From Paenibacillus typhae (GTDB lineage: Bacteria; Bacillota; Bacilli; Paenibacillales; Paenibacillaceae), in assembly GCF_900099765.1 (NCBI RefSeq), contig NZ_FNDX01000010.1, positions 1 to 64,000 on the forward strand: 64,000 nt of DNA, read 5' to 3'. The position numbers and the translations under genes were made by a program. The notes under the pieces were generated by a model that worked only from the letters and a program-made list of their open reading frames with translations, did not search any database and had not been told where the DNA came from. Positions 45,301 through 54,083 of this stretch are shown piece after piece (the first letter of the stretch is position 1; each line of letters opens with the position of its first letter).

Positions 45301-46081
45301 GGAAGCAGGGCTGCAGGAGCTGCAGGCCCGTAAAGAAGCAGCCGGCAGGCGGCTTGCGCTGCTGGCGGCGGAAGAACGGCCGGCCCGTGATCTGCAGCGT
45401 GAAGGTGAGGAGCTGATCTACCATGTCGGCCAGCGGATCACCTTCGCGCTGGGACGGTTCTTTCAGGAATCCTTTCATCCTTCCCTGCTCCGTGAGGATG
45501 CGCGTAATTTAAAAGAGATCTTTACTGCCTGCGGGCGGGAGCTGGAGCGAACACTGCAGCGGGAGCTGGAACAGGAATTATGGGCCACCACCTTGCGGCT
45601 GGAGGCAGCCGGCAGGCGGCTTGCCGGCCAGGCTGCCCTGGCAGCGGCGGAAGAGCTGGCTTTATCCGGCCGGGAGCTGCTGGAGAACGGGCAGGTGAGC
45701 TGGGCTGCGCCGGAGAAGCTGGAGGCCCGGCTGAGCCCGCTGGACTGGCCGGCCTTCTGGAGCCGGTTTAAGTCACCGCGCCATTTCTTTGAAGGCCCGG
45801 GCCGTTCAGAGCTGCGTGCGGAAGCGGAGCCGCTGCTCAAAGAGGCTGTCACCAAGGCCGCTGAAGCGGAACAGAAGCTGCTGCTCGACTTCTACGCCGA
45901 TGCCCTGAATACGGCATTAGGCTGTGCCGCATCCAGTCTGCAGGAAGCTTTGCAGGAACGGGAGGAAGCGATGTCTGAGCTGCTGAAAGGGGGTGATTCG
46001 GCGGAGCACTGGAGTGGAATTGCCGCACAGCTGCACCGGCTGGAACAGTCTTTCGGAGAACTTCTCAACAACGATCTGTGA
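42398..46081 (+). CDS. dynA: Two-headed bacterial dynamin
   Basis: A 1227-residue membrane-remodelling GTPase with two dynamin modules in one chain, as in B. subtilis DynA (about 1190 residues), which fuses and protects membranes. Module 1: P-loop GHFSAGKSSM near 58, DTPGVDSTDDGH near 150, NQIDKH near 208. Module 2: GAFSAGKSSF near 644, DTPGADSLHARHTG near 798, NASDLAG near 867. Long helical stalk segments follow each. Residues about 490-630, linking the modules, are extremely Ala/Arg-rich and GC-rich. GTG start nine bases after GGAGG. Confidence 0.93.
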   Translation: MRAEQTKLEQNQNQNQVKDSSLSSFKELMDQWGEAETARVIADLQSKEQKDELTLAFCGHFSAGKSSMINKLCGSNVLPSGPVPTSANIVSIRCGEPRVKLYPVPVQKEIPVIPWETSPDQLQEYCRSGGEYSAIEVWEQVPILGAHGVLMDTPGVDSTDDGHQAATRSALHLADVVFYVMDYNHVQSENNLAFAKNLSDWGKPLYLIVNQIDKHRQQEITITEYRQQLESAFDAWGIQSAGLLFTSLKVEEHPLNQWEELLKLIAALVDRREELLQYSLSRSAHHIAETLVTAYAEEQSEQREQLKEETQGADEADAQAALKALAGEQEALAGLPEESRHHLRSKLDTLLGNLNLMPADVREAAGAYVESLAPGFRRGLLFTAGKREKEQEKRLAAWHSLQSREISGQLDWHLLQAVREWAEGLEVWEDGAETRLKESFPAVSREWLAGQVKPGTAGSGEALLNFCRALAAEIKAQYRRAALAAGDELLAKLPPLIAERQRALARREAALLRRADAAARLAALDRAADARAAALSALLPQRRALTPGALPGVRATANAAVPEAAPREAQPQRRAAAGPSTAPDWAAAGSPAGGRRRLGKAAAVLDAAAELLRGEPAMASAARSLAARAQTIAAGRFTLALFGAFSAGKSSFANALLGEDVLPVSPHPATAAVGRILAPEGEYRHGDALITMKSQQEFWDDIVHSFHVLQLPVPQRETWISVAANLQAGGLHPSALPHIGFLRAAAAGWQKAEALLGTVRTVDLQEYRSLVADETQACFIQETDLYYDCPLTASGIVLVDTPGADSLHARHTGVTFGYMKNADAICFVTYYNHAFSKADRGLLAQLGRIKDSFALDKMFFIINASDLAGSREELEEVKAHVAGNLRAGGLTKPRIYALSSLLALEGKTGLDRKRYEASRFSSFEDALARFAGGELPQLSLHAARDSIASVRQQAEEWRELAAAEAGRREAGLQELQARKEAAGRRLALLAAEERPARDLQREGEELIYHVGQRITFALGRFFQESFHPSLLREDARNLKEIFTACGRELERTLQRELEQELWATTLRLEAAGRRLAGQAALAAAEELALSGRELLENGQVSWAAPEKLEARLSPLDWPAFWSRFKSPRHFFEGPGRSELRAEAEPLLKEAVTKAAEAEQKLLLDFYADALNTALGCAASSLQEALQEREEAMSELLKGGDSAEHWSGIAAQLHRLEQSFGELLNNDL

Positions 46082-46110
46082 AGTTTGTAGGAAAATGTCG
46101 AAGAACACTT

Positions 46111-46210
46111 GCAAATTAACCGCTGATGGAAGAAAATAAAGAAGCCTGGAAATTTACAATGAAACTGCTGTCTGTTTACAGAAACCTTGAAAATCAGCAG
46201 TTAAATTTGC
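46111..46210 (+). promoter_or_regulatory. purT leader with alternative pairing
   Basis: The segment TCAGCAGTTAAATTTGC (46194-46210) can pair either with GCAAATTAACCGCTGA (46111-46126) or with AAATTTACAATGAAACTGCTG (46150-46170). The two structures exclude each other. The last arm ends about 20 bases before the purT start. No terminator T-run is present. Confidence 0.4.
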
Positions 46211-46230
46211 GAAAGAGGTTGGAATCGACA

Positions 46231-47421
46231 ATGTGGGGAGCTCCCTTTTCAGCCCAAAGCCGTAAGCTGCTGCTCCTGGGCAGCGGAGAATTGGGCAAGG
46301 AAGTCATTATCGAAGCTCAGCGCCTTGGCGTAGAGACCGTAGCAGTAGACCGTTATCCGGATGCCCCTGCGATGGGCGTTGCTCATCGTTCTTATGTCAT
46401 TGATATGCTCGACGCAGAGGCACTCCAAGCATTGATCCGTAAGGAGAAGCCCGACCTTATTGTGCCGGAGATTGAAGCCATTGCCACTCATGCACTGCTG
46501 GAGCTGGAGGCGGAAGGCTTTAATGTCGTCCCTACAGCCCGTGCAGCCCGGCTGACGATGGACCGTGAAGGCATCCGCCGGCTGGCAGCCGAGGAGCTTG
46601 GCCTGCCGACCGCGCCATACCGGTTCGCAGACAGTCTGGAGGAGCTGCACGCAGCGCTTAAAGAGCTTGGCACACCTTGTGTGATTAAGCCGATCATGAG
46701 CTCGTCCGGCAAAGGGCAGAGCATCTGCAGACAGTCTGAGGATGCCGAGAGCAGCTGGAATATTGCACTTGAAGGCGCCCGTGCCAAAGGGACACGAGTC
46801 ATCGTCGAAGGGTTCGTTACGTTTGAGAGTGAATTTACCCTGCTGACGGTCCGGACGGTAAGCGGCACTGTATTCTGCCCGCCTATCGGCCATATCCAGA
46901 AGGACGGGGATTATGTTGAGTCCTGGCAGCCGCATCAGATGAGCACTGAGCAGCTGGCGGAGGCACAGTCCATTGCCCTTGCAGTTACCGATCAGCTTGG
47001 CGGACTGGGTATTTTTGGAGTTGAGCTGTTTCTGACAGAGCAGGGAGTATTGTTCAGCGAAGTATCGCCAAGACCGCATGATACCGGCATGGTTACAATG
47101 ATTACACAGGATTTATCGGAATTTGCTCTGCATGTCAGAGCCATTCTTGGATTTCCGCTGGACTCGGTGACGTTAATGACACCGGGGGCATCGGCTACCC
47201 TGAAGGCGGAGGCTGAAGGACAAGCCTTCACAATCTCCGGCATCGGTGAGGCGCTGGCACTGCCGCGCACACAGGTAAGGGTATTCGGCAAACCTGAAAT
47301 CCGTCCTGGACGGCGGATGGCAGTAGCCTTAAGTGCGGCGGAAGATGTGAATATCGCGCGGACGGCAGCTAATAGGGCGGCGTCTATGCTAAAAGTGGAG
47401 GTATATGAGGATGAACAGTAG
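46231..47421 (+). CDS. purT: Formate-dependent phosphoribosylglycinamide formyltransferase
   Basis: ATP-grasp enzyme making formyl-GAR from GAR and formate in purine synthesis, an alternative to folate-dependent PurN. Starting at ATG 46231 gives 396 residues, close to E. coli PurT (392); an upstream in-frame start would add an unrelated tail of 35. Signatures: [20 protein letters not shown] at 13-32, [12 protein letters not shown] near 152, [14 protein letters not shown] near 277. The other pur genes are absent here. Confidence 0.94.
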   Translation: MWGAPFSAQSRKLLLLGSGELGKEVIIEAQRLGVETVAVDRYPDAPAMGVAHRSYVIDMLDAEALQALIRKEKPDLIVPEIEAIATHALLELEAEGFNVVPTARAARLTMDREGIRRLAAEELGLPTAPYRFADSLEELHAALKELGTPCVIKPIMSSSGKGQSICRQSEDAESSWNIALEGARAKGTRVIVEGFVTFESEFTLLTVRTVSGTVFCPPIGHIQKDGDYVESWQPHQMSTEQLAEAQSIALAVTDQLGGLGIFGVELFLTEQGVLFSEVSPRPHDTGMVTMITQDLSEFALHVRAILGFPLDSVTLMTPGASATLKAEAEGQAFTISGIGEALALPRTQVRVFGKPEIRPGRRMAVALSAAEDVNIARTAANRAASMLKVEVYEDEQ

Positions 47422-47875
47422 TACTCAGGAGCAGGTACTGCAAATTCGCAAATGGGGTGCAAGTGATCTGGAGAGAGTTACAGCCCTTTTGCGTGAATTC
47501 GGCTATCCGACAACGCTTAGCGTGATGAAAGAGAGAATGGAAGGCATGGAGCATGATCCGTTCCATTGCACAATGGTTGCTGAGCTGGACAATGAAGTTG
47601 TGGGAATGATTGATCTTCATCAGGTTAAATCCTATTACAAGCAGGCAGACTGCATTACGGAAATTACCGCGCTGATCGTATCAGAGGAGCTCAGAGGACA
47701 TGGCCTTGGCAAAAGACTGGTCGCTGCAGCTGAAGAATGGGCCCGCCAGAAAGGCTGCTGCCAGCTGTTCCTGCGAAGCGGCAACCGTGTAGAGCGCGCA
47801 CCGGCGCACGCTTTTTACCGTCATATCGGATTCGAGAAAAGCGCAGGCTACCGCTTCAGCAAAGCCCTGCTGTAA
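47411..47875 (+). CDS. GNAT family N-acetyltransferase
   Basis: 154 residues; ATG 47411 (nine bases after GGAGG) fits better than ATG 47405. Acetyl-CoA site with the R/QxxGxG/A-type motif [19 protein letters not shown] near 97, and the C-terminal [13 protein letters not shown] motif. Overlaps the end of purT, so the two are coupled. Substrate unknown. Confidence 0.88.
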   Translation: MNSSTQEQVLQIRKWGASDLERVTALLREFGYPTTLSVMKERMEGMEHDPFHCTMVAELDNEVVGMIDLHQVKSYYKQADCITEITALIVSEELRGHGLGKRLVAAAEEWARQKGCCQLFLRSGNRVERAPAHAFYRHIGFEKSAGYRFSKALL

Positions 47876-47896
47876 ATCTTATACGTGCAATCATCC

Positions 47897-47928
47897 CCAT
47901 CCCGGAGCTAACGGGATGGTTTTTTTTA
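47897..47928 (+). terminator. Terminator after the GNAT gene
   Basis: CCATCCCG / CGGGATGG stem with a seven-base loop, followed by eight T. Confidence 0.93.
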
Positions 47929-48018
47929 TTCCTGGGCCTGTTACGTTATGTACATATCTTAACCCGTACTTCCAGCATTACTCCGGCAGATTCCGATCCC
48001 CGCGAAAAATTCTTCATG

Positions 48019-48048
48019 TTGACCCTTGCCAAAATGGCGGACTAATAT
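48019..48048 (+). promoter_or_regulatory. Promoter of the two-component genes
   Basis: -35 TTGACC (48019-48024), 18-base spacer, -10 TAATAT (48043-48048). It lies about 165 bases before the response-regulator start; the rest of this 285-base spacer holds only a short GCC/GGC hairpin before a T-run near 48117-48131. Confidence 0.55.
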
Positions 48049-48213
48049 TATAGTGAAATGCCATCTATATTTGCAGACTTATTTGTTATAAACAGAAACA
48101 GAGGGCAGTGAAACAGCCGGGGGCTTTTTTTACCGTTAGAGACATCCGGACAGCCCTGGACTCACTTCTGCTATTCCATAGAAACATATTATTAATTCAA
48201 AGAGGGATGAAGC

Positions 48214-49863
48214 ATGTATAAACTGATTCTTGCCGAAGACGAAGAAGATGTGCGGGAAGGGATAATTGCCCAGATTGACTGGGCGCAATACGGCTTTGAA
48301 GTGGTGGACCAGGCGGAGAACGGGCGTGAAGCGGCAGACGCCATTGACCGGCTGCTGCCGGATGTGGTCGTAACGGATATCCAGATGCCGTTCATGAACG
48401 GGCTCCAGCTGGCCGAATGGATCCGCAGCCGCCATCCCAATACAAAGATCATCATCCTGACCGGTTATGATGAGTTTGAGTACGCCCAGAAAGCGATCAA
48501 GCTGCAGATTGACGAATACATTTTGAAACCGTTCTCATCACAGGAGCTGATAGATGTACTTCTTAAGGTAAGGGCTGTTATTGAAGCGGAGATTGCCGAA
48601 AAGGAGAACGTGTATGTACTGACCGAGCATTACCGCAAAAGCCTGCCGGTGCTCCGGGAGCAGTTCCTCTCCTCGCTGGTGTCCCGCCGTCTGCCGCTGA
48701 AGGAGATCAGCGACAAAAGCACGGAATACAGCATAGACCTTGCCGGCAGGCAATTTCAGGCTTCGGTCATTAGCATTGACTATATCCATACCGGAGAAGA
48801 TCAGGGGACGGGGGTAAGCAGACATGTGTCGCTCCGCGATACCGGGGATCATAACCTGCAGCTGTTCGCCATCCTGAATATTGCCGAGGAAATATGCCAG
48901 AAGCATGGCTTCGGCAAAGTATTCATTCACCGTGATGATGTCGTGCTGCTGTCTGTCAGTCAAGCGGCAGAAGAAGCGGAGATTACCGGCAATACGTTGA
49001 CAGTTCTTGAGGAAATCCGCCAGAACGTGCAGCGCTTTCTCAAGCTGACGGTGACTGCCGGGGCCGGAACCGTCTGCCAGTCGGCGGGTATGCTGTTCAA
49101 TTCCTTTGCTGATGCGATGCAGGCACTGGATTACCGGCTCATTCTGGGAAACAATAGAGTCATATGGATCGAGGATGTCGAGTCCAGGTCCAATCAGCTG
49201 CTGGCGTTTGATGAACTGACCCAGCAGTCCCTGATCCGTACGATCAAGCTGGGCACGGTGCAGGAGCTGAAGGAAGTTGTGGACGAGCTGTTCGGCGGGC
49301 TGGATACTGCGCATGTGTCCACACAGGATTATCAGATTTTTCTGCTGGAAATAATAACGTCCATCCTTCGTGTAGCTAAAGAGTCAGGCACGGAGGCTGC
49401 GGATTTCATTGGTTCCGGCATTTCCACGCTGTCCGAAATCAATAAATTCAATAATATGGGCGAAGCGAAGCAGTGGATTATCAGTATCTGCACCAGGCTG
49501 ATGGACACGATTGCTTCTGAACGCCAGTCCAGCTATAAGCAGCTGATTGATCAGGCCAAGGATTACATCCGCAGCCACTATGAGGAGTCCGACATCTCCA
49601 TCGGCCGGGTCTGCCAGCATCTGCATATCAGCACAGGTTATTTCAGCAGTATTTTTAAAAAAGAGATGAAGATGACCTTTGTCAGCTATCTGCTGCAGAT
49701 CCGCCTGGAGGCGGCCAAGGAGCTGCTCCGTTCCACAGAGCTGAAGGCGTTTGAAATAGCGGAGAAGATAGGCTTCTCCGACCCGAATTATTTCAGCTTC
49801 TGTTTCCGCAAAAAATACGGGCAGTCGCCCAAAGAGTATAAGAACAGCGCCCGGGGAGGATAA
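48214..49863 (+). CDS. Response regulator with AraC-type output (YesN class)
   Basis: 549 residues: receiver domain (1-125) with acidic pocket and phosphoacceptor Asp55 in VVVTDIQMPFMNG, a long middle region (about 140-430) typical of YesN proteins, and a C-terminal AraC helix-turn-helix pair (about 445-545: ISIGRVCQHLHISTGYFSSIFKKE split, IAEKIGFSDPNYFSFCFRKKYG split). ATG 48214 after AGAGGGATGA. The kinase gene follows after three bases. Likely activates the sugar importer downstream. Confidence 0.93.
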   Translation: MYKLILAEDEEDVREGIIAQIDWAQYGFEVVDQAENGREAADAIDRLLPDVVVTDIQMPFMNGLQLAEWIRSRHPNTKIIILTGYDEFEYAQKAIKLQIDEYILKPFSSQELIDVLLKVRAVIEAEIAEKENVYVLTEHYRKSLPVLREQFLSSLVSRRLPLKEISDKSTEYSIDLAGRQFQASVISIDYIHTGEDQGTGVSRHVSLRDTGDHNLQLFAILNIAEEICQKHGFGKVFIHRDDVVLLSVSQAAEEAEITGNTLTVLEEIRQNVQRFLKLTVTAGAGTVCQSAGMLFNSFADAMQALDYRLILGNNRVIWIEDVESRSNQLLAFDELTQQSLIRTIKLGTVQELKEVVDELFGGLDTAHVSTQDYQIFLLEIITSILRVAKESGTEAADFIGSGISTLSEINKFNNMGEAKQWIISICTRLMDTIASERQSSYKQLIDQAKDYIRSHYEESDISIGRVCQHLHISTGYFSSIFKKEMKMTFVSYLLQIRLEAAKELLRSTELKAFEIAEKIGFSDPNYFSFCFRKKYGQSPKEYKNSARGG

Positions 49864-49866
49864 GAG

Positions 49867-51693
49867 ATGAACAAAAGCAAGGGGGATTTCTTCCCGCTGC
49901 GTCCGCAGACCGGCCAGCGCGGCCGGATGCGCCTCTCTGCCAAGCTGCGGAGCATCCAGCTGATTATTACCCTCTCCTTTACGGCAGTGGCTGTTCTTGT
50001 AGCAGTCATTGTCGCTTTTATGCTGTACAACAAATTTGCCAAAACCGCGGAGGAGAACGCCAACCTGAATATGCAGCAGATTATTGAACAGGTGAATTAC
50101 AACCTGGAGCTGTATGTGAAGGGAATGAGCAATATTTTTGATACGGCGGAGAAGCAGATTACATCAAGTGCTTCCATAGACTCGCCGCTGCTTTATGAAC
50201 GGATGGATACGTTAATGAGCAGCCGCGAGGATCTGGTTTCAGTGGCTGTTTTTACCCCTCAGGGGGAGTATGTCGTCGGTACACCTGGACAAAGCATGCG
50301 GCTGAATACGCAGCTGCAAAGCCAGAGCTGGTTCACCAGCGCCCAGAAAACGCCGGACATCTCCTACTCTGCGCCGCATATCCAGAATTTGTTCAAGGGA
50401 AAATACACCTGGGTCGTGTCGATCAGCAAAATGATCCAGTACAAGCAGGACGGGGAACTGAAGTCAGGCATTCTGCTGATTGATTTTAACTTCCGGACGA
50501 TTGATCAGCTCAGCCGCCAGGTCAAGCTCGGCAAGCGCGGATATGCTTATATTCTCGACCCGCTGGGCAATATCGTCTATCATCCGCAGCAGCAGCTGAT
50601 TTACGCCGGCCTGAAATATGAGAATGTGGAGCCGGTGCTTGAGTATGCTTACCGCAGCTACCTCGATGAGTCAACCGGGGAGAAGCGGTTTATTACCGTC
50701 CGGACGGTGAAAGAGACGGGCTGGAAAATCGTCGGCGTCGCCTATTACGATGAGATTGTAACGACCAAACGCGATCTGAACCAGTTCCTGATCTGGTTTC
50801 TGGCCGCAGTGATCCTGTGTGTTATCGCGGTGTCCGTCCTCCTCTCCTGGCTGATTGCCAGCCCCATCCGCAAGCTGGAGCGGACAGTCAAGCAGGTGGG
50901 CGACGGGGATCTTCATACCCCGATCAATGTGAGCGGCGCTTATGAGGTAGAGCAGCTGTCCAGGCGCTTCAACCTGATGCTGCAGCGGATCCGTCAGCTG
51001 ATGGACCAGATCATCTACGAGCAGGAAACGAAACGTAAGGGTGAGCTGGAGGTGCTGCAGTCGCAGATTAATCCTCATTTTCTGTACAATACGCTGAATT
51101 CTGTCGTCCGTCTGGCCGAGCGCGGTAAAAATGATGAGGTCATCACGATGATCCAGTCGCTCTCGAAGTTTTTCCGGATCAGTCTCAGTAAAGGAAACAA
51201 CATCATTACCATTCAGGAGGAGCTCGATCATATCCGCCATTATCTGGTGATCCAGAGCTTCCGCTTTAAGAATAAATTCCGGTTCGAAATCAGGGCGCAG
51301 GAGGAGGTATTGCCGCTTCAGACGATTAAGCTGATTCTGCAGCCGATTGTAGAGAACGCGTTATATCACGGCATTGAAATGTCGCCCGATGAGGGGCTGG
51401 TGCTGATTACTGCGGAGCTGCAGGATGATCTGATTATTATCAAAATCAGTGATAACGGGATAGGCATGTCCAGAGAGACGCTGAATACGATCCTGAGCGG
51501 CGGCGGAAAAAGCGGCAGCGGCTCCGGTGTCGGGGTACGCAATGTCAACGAAAGAATCGGACTCTATTACGGGCGCGAATTCGGGCTTGCTTTTGAAAGT
51601 GAGCTGGAAGAGGGGACAACGGTAACGATTGTTTTTCCGGCGGTTAGCAGCAGTTCAAACTCAGAGAGTATAGAGGGGGAGGAGCCTTTATGA
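49867..51693 (+). CDS. Sensor histidine kinase (YesM class)
   Basis: 608 residues. Membrane segments at about 35-60 and 300-325 bracket a large extracytoplasmic sensing domain (Cache-like). A HAMP region (about 325-378), then the His_kinase domain with phosphoacceptor His near 404 in SQINPHFLYNTLNS, and an HATPase with ENALYHGIE near 498 and DNGIGMS near 530. GGAGGATAAGAG precedes the start. Its stop overlaps the next gene (ATGA), binding sensor and sugar-binding lipoprotein into one unit. Confidence 0.93.
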   Translation: MNKSKGDFFPLRPQTGQRGRMRLSAKLRSIQLIITLSFTAVAVLVAVIVAFMLYNKFAKTAEENANLNMQQIIEQVNYNLELYVKGMSNIFDTAEKQITSSASIDSPLLYERMDTLMSSREDLVSVAVFTPQGEYVVGTPGQSMRLNTQLQSQSWFTSAQKTPDISYSAPHIQNLFKGKYTWVVSISKMIQYKQDGELKSGILLIDFNFRTIDQLSRQVKLGKRGYAYILDPLGNIVYHPQQQLIYAGLKYENVEPVLEYAYRSYLDESTGEKRFITVRTVKETGWKIVGVAYYDEIVTTKRDLNQFLIWFLAAVILCVIAVSVLLSWLIASPIRKLERTVKQVGDGDLHTPINVSGAYEVEQLSRRFNLMLQRIRQLMDQIIYEQETKRKGELEVLQSQINPHFLYNTLNSVVRLAERGKNDEVITMIQSLSKFFRISLSKGNNIITIQEELDHIRHYLVIQSFRFKNKFRFEIRAQEEVLPLQTIKLILQPIVENALYHGIEMSPDEGLVLITAELQDDLIIIKISDNGIGMSRETLNTILSGGGKSGSGSGVGVRNVNERIGLYYGREFGLAFESELEEGTTVTIVFPAVSSSSNSESIEGEEPL

Positions 51694-52712
51694 AGATCAT
51701 ACGTCTAATGCTGACGCTGCTGATGTGCGGGCTGGTCTGGTTATCGGTTACCTCCTGCTTTAATACGTCACCTGTCTATATCAATACCAAAAACACACGC
51801 AATATCCATATGATCGTCAAGATGAACAAGGGTGATTACTGGAATACGGTTAAGCTTGGCGCAGAAGCAGCTGCGAAGGAGTTCAATGTCAATCTGACGT
51901 TCAAAGCGCCGGATTCCGAGAGCATGATTGATGAGCAGGTTGCCATGGTGGAGGATTCGATCAGCCAGCACGCAGATGCGATTATACTGGCGGCCAGCAG
52001 CTATATGGGACTCGCTCAGGTTGTTGATCAGGCAGCTTATTCAAAAATCCCGGTTATATCAGTTGATGCCGAGGTCGGCTCTGCCAAGGTACGGTCGTAT
52101 GTCGGCTCCAACGGCTATGAGGCCGGCCAGAAATCTGCTGAACGCCTGATTACGCTGCTGAACGGTACAGGTGAGATCGGTATTCTTAATTTTACCAGTG
52201 CGTCCCTTAACGGTGAGCATGAGAGCGGCTCGATTGATTACGGTGCACGGGATGCGGATGAGCGGGAAAAGGGTTTTTTGAACTATGCCGCCCGTTATCC
52301 GAACATTCATGTGGTGCAGATTTCATATACCACCTCGAGTACTGCCGAAGCTGAGGACTTGACCCGGCAAATGCTGAAGAACCATCCGGGGCTGCGGGGG
52401 ATCGCTACACTTAACGAGACAGCCTCGCAGGGAGCGGGCAAGGTGATACAGAGCATGGGACTTGATAATATTATCAGAATGGTCGCCTTTGACAGCTCTC
52501 CCTCCATGCTGGAGCTGCTGCAGAACGGCACCGTTCAGGCGACTGTCATCCAGAATCCGTTCAGCAACGGCTATCTGGCAGTGAAATATGCGGTGGAAGC
52601 GGTGCAGGGGATGGATGTGCCGGAGCGTGTGGATACCGGGACGAAGCTGATTGATCTGGACAATATGCTGTATCCGGAGAATCAGAAGCTGCTGTTTCCG
52701 TTCGTAAAATAG
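51690..52712 (+). CDS. Sugar-binding lipoprotein of the sensor unit
   Basis: 340 residues: lipoprotein signal ending SVTSC (Cys near 23), then a Peripla_BP_4 (ribose/galactose-type) fold. Starts within the kinase stop codon, so it is made with the sensor rather than with the transporter. In related systems such a lipoprotein presents the sugar to the kinase; here that is an inference from position. It differs clearly from the transporter's own binding protein at 52850. Confidence 0.88.
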   Translation: MKIIRLMLTLLMCGLVWLSVTSCFNTSPVYINTKNTRNIHMIVKMNKGDYWNTVKLGAEAAAKEFNVNLTFKAPDSESMIDEQVAMVEDSISQHADAIILAASSYMGLAQVVDQAAYSKIPVISVDAEVGSAKVRSYVGSNGYEAGQKSAERLITLLNGTGEIGILNFTSASLNGEHESGSIDYGARDADEREKGFLNYAARYPNIHVVQISYTTSSTAEAEDLTRQMLKNHPGLRGIATLNETASQGAGKVIQSMGLDNIIRMVAFDSSPSMLELLQNGTVQATVIQNPFSNGYLAVKYAVEAVQGMDVPERVDTGTKLIDLDNMLYPENQKLLFPFVK

Positions 52713-52759
52713 GATTCTTATGATATTAGAATTTTTATAAAAGACAGTAGTATTTTATA

Positions 52760-52788
52760 TTCGCAACCGTTTTCATGTGGGGCATAAT
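52760..52788 (+). promoter_or_regulatory. Promoter of the sugar importer with a cre-like site
   Basis: -35 TTCGCA (52760-52765), 17-base spacer, -10 CATAAT (52783-52788). CGCAACCGTTTTCA at 52762-52775 matches the CcpA consensus TGWAANCGNTNWCA at 12 of 14 positions and covers the -35, which would give repression by preferred sugars. Confidence 0.55.
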
Positions 52789-52849
52789 AAGGATGTGCCT
52801 GAGACACGGACACACTAATAAAGAAACATCACCAGGAGGTCATTAAATT

Positions 52850-53935
52850 ATGAAAAAACTCACTTCCGTTTTACTTGCTAGTGCATTACTGGGTGCAGCT
52901 CTGGCAGGCTGCGGCGGCAATAACAACAACTCTGCTGATACAGCTGCAACAAATGCTCCGGCCGGCAACGCGGCAGCGGACACAGGGAATTCCGGCAGCG
53001 GTGAAACACCTAAAGTCGGTGTTGCGATTTACAAATTTGATGATACCTTCATGACCGGCGTTCGTAACGCAATCGATGCAGCAGCTAAAGGCATTGCAAC
53101 CGTAGACATCGTAGACAGCCAAAACTCGCAGCCGACCCAGAATGACAAGGTTGACCTGTTCGTTACCAAAAAATATGACGGTATGCTGATCAACCCGGTT
53201 GACCGCACGGCTGCCGGCGTTATCATTGACAAAGCTAAAGCGGCTGACATTCCGGTAGTCTTCCTGAACCGCGAACCGCTTCCTGAAGATATGAAGAAAT
53301 GGGATAAAGTCTACTACGTAGGTGCAAAAGCAGAAGAATCCGGCACCATGTCCGGCCAGCTGATCGTTGACTACTGGAAGGCACATCCTGAAGCTGACAA
53401 AAACGGCGACGGCGTACTCCAGTATGTAATGCTCAAAGGCGAACCGGGACACCAGGATGCCGAGCTGCGCACGACTTACTCCATCCAGGCTATCGAAGAT
53501 GCCGGCATCAAGGTTGAAAAGCTGGCTGAAGATACTGCAATGTGGGACCGCGTAAAAGGACAGGAAAAAATGGCTGCCTTCCTTGGTTCCCATGGCGACA
53601 AGATCGAAGCTGTTCTGGCTAACAACGATGACATGGCACTGGGCGCAATTGAAGCTCTGAAGGCGCAGGGCTACTTCACTGGCGACAAATACATGCCGGT
53701 AGTAGGTGTTGACGCTACAGCACCAGCTGTTCAGGCTCTGCAGGACGGAACCATGCTCGGAACCGTATTGAACGATGCGAACAACCAGGGTAAAGCGGCA
53801 ATCACAGTTGCAGCACTGCTGGCTAAAGGTGAAACTCCAACTAAAGACAACGTTGGCTTTGATATCACTGACAACCAATATGTATGGATCTCCTACAAAA
53901 AGATTACCAAAGACAACGTAGCTGACGCTCAATAA
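52850..53935 (+). CDS. mglB: Galactose/glucose-type ABC transporter substrate-binding lipoprotein
   Basis: 361 residues: lipoprotein signal (LAGCGG, Cys near 21), Asn/Ala linker, then a Peripla_BP_4 fold. A DKNGDGVLQY loop near 182 matches the calcium-binding EF-like loop of MglB, with EPGHQDAE following. ATG 52850 eleven bases after AGGAGG. First gene of mglB-mglA-mglC; a strong hairpin follows it. Confidence 0.9.
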   Translation: MKKLTSVLLASALLGAALAGCGGNNNNSADTAATNAPAGNAAADTGNSGSGETPKVGVAIYKFDDTFMTGVRNAIDAAAKGIATVDIVDSQNSQPTQNDKVDLFVTKKYDGMLINPVDRTAAGVIIDKAKAADIPVVFLNREPLPEDMKKWDKVYYVGAKAEESGTMSGQLIVDYWKAHPEADKNGDGVLQYVMLKGEPGHQDAELRTTYSIQAIEDAGIKVEKLAEDTAMWDRVKGQEKMAAFLGSHGDKIEAVLANNDDMALGAIEALKAQGYFTGDKYMPVVGVDATAPAVQALQDGTMLGTVLNDANNQGKAAITVAALLAKGETPTKDNVGFDITDNQYVWISYKKITKDNVADAQ

Positions 53936-53977
53936 GAGCTTCTGTCATTAACAGAACAATCAGATAAAAAATGATAA

Positions 53978-54005
53978 CCGGGGAGCGGGTACGCCCGCTC
54001 CCCGG
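53978..54005 (+). promoter_or_regulatory. Hairpin between mglB and mglA
   Basis: CCGGGGAGCGGG pairs with CCCGCTCCCCGG around a tiny loop. With no T-run it is more likely an mRNA-stabilising or processing element keeping mglB more abundant than the rest, as in other binding-protein operons. Confidence 0.65.
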
Positions 54006-54083
54006 ATTCCTTAAGGGTAGGGAACAGGATAGAACCGCTGTGCCTCTCATGGAAAAAGAAAAAAGCGTAGGGGGCGTAACAAC

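Noticed and set aside
46126-46230. N-terminal extension of PurT
   Set aside because: It lies in the structured leader; ATG 46231 gives the family length and begins the ATP-grasp fold.
46082-46230. Purine riboswitch before purT
   Set aside because: The conserved loop sequences of the guanine/adenine aptamer (three-way junction with TATA and CTAC-type cores) were not found.
52886-53932. Minus-strand open frame of 348 codons opposite mglB
   Set aside because: A mirror of mglB codon usage; the binding protein has a signal peptide, motifs and promoter.
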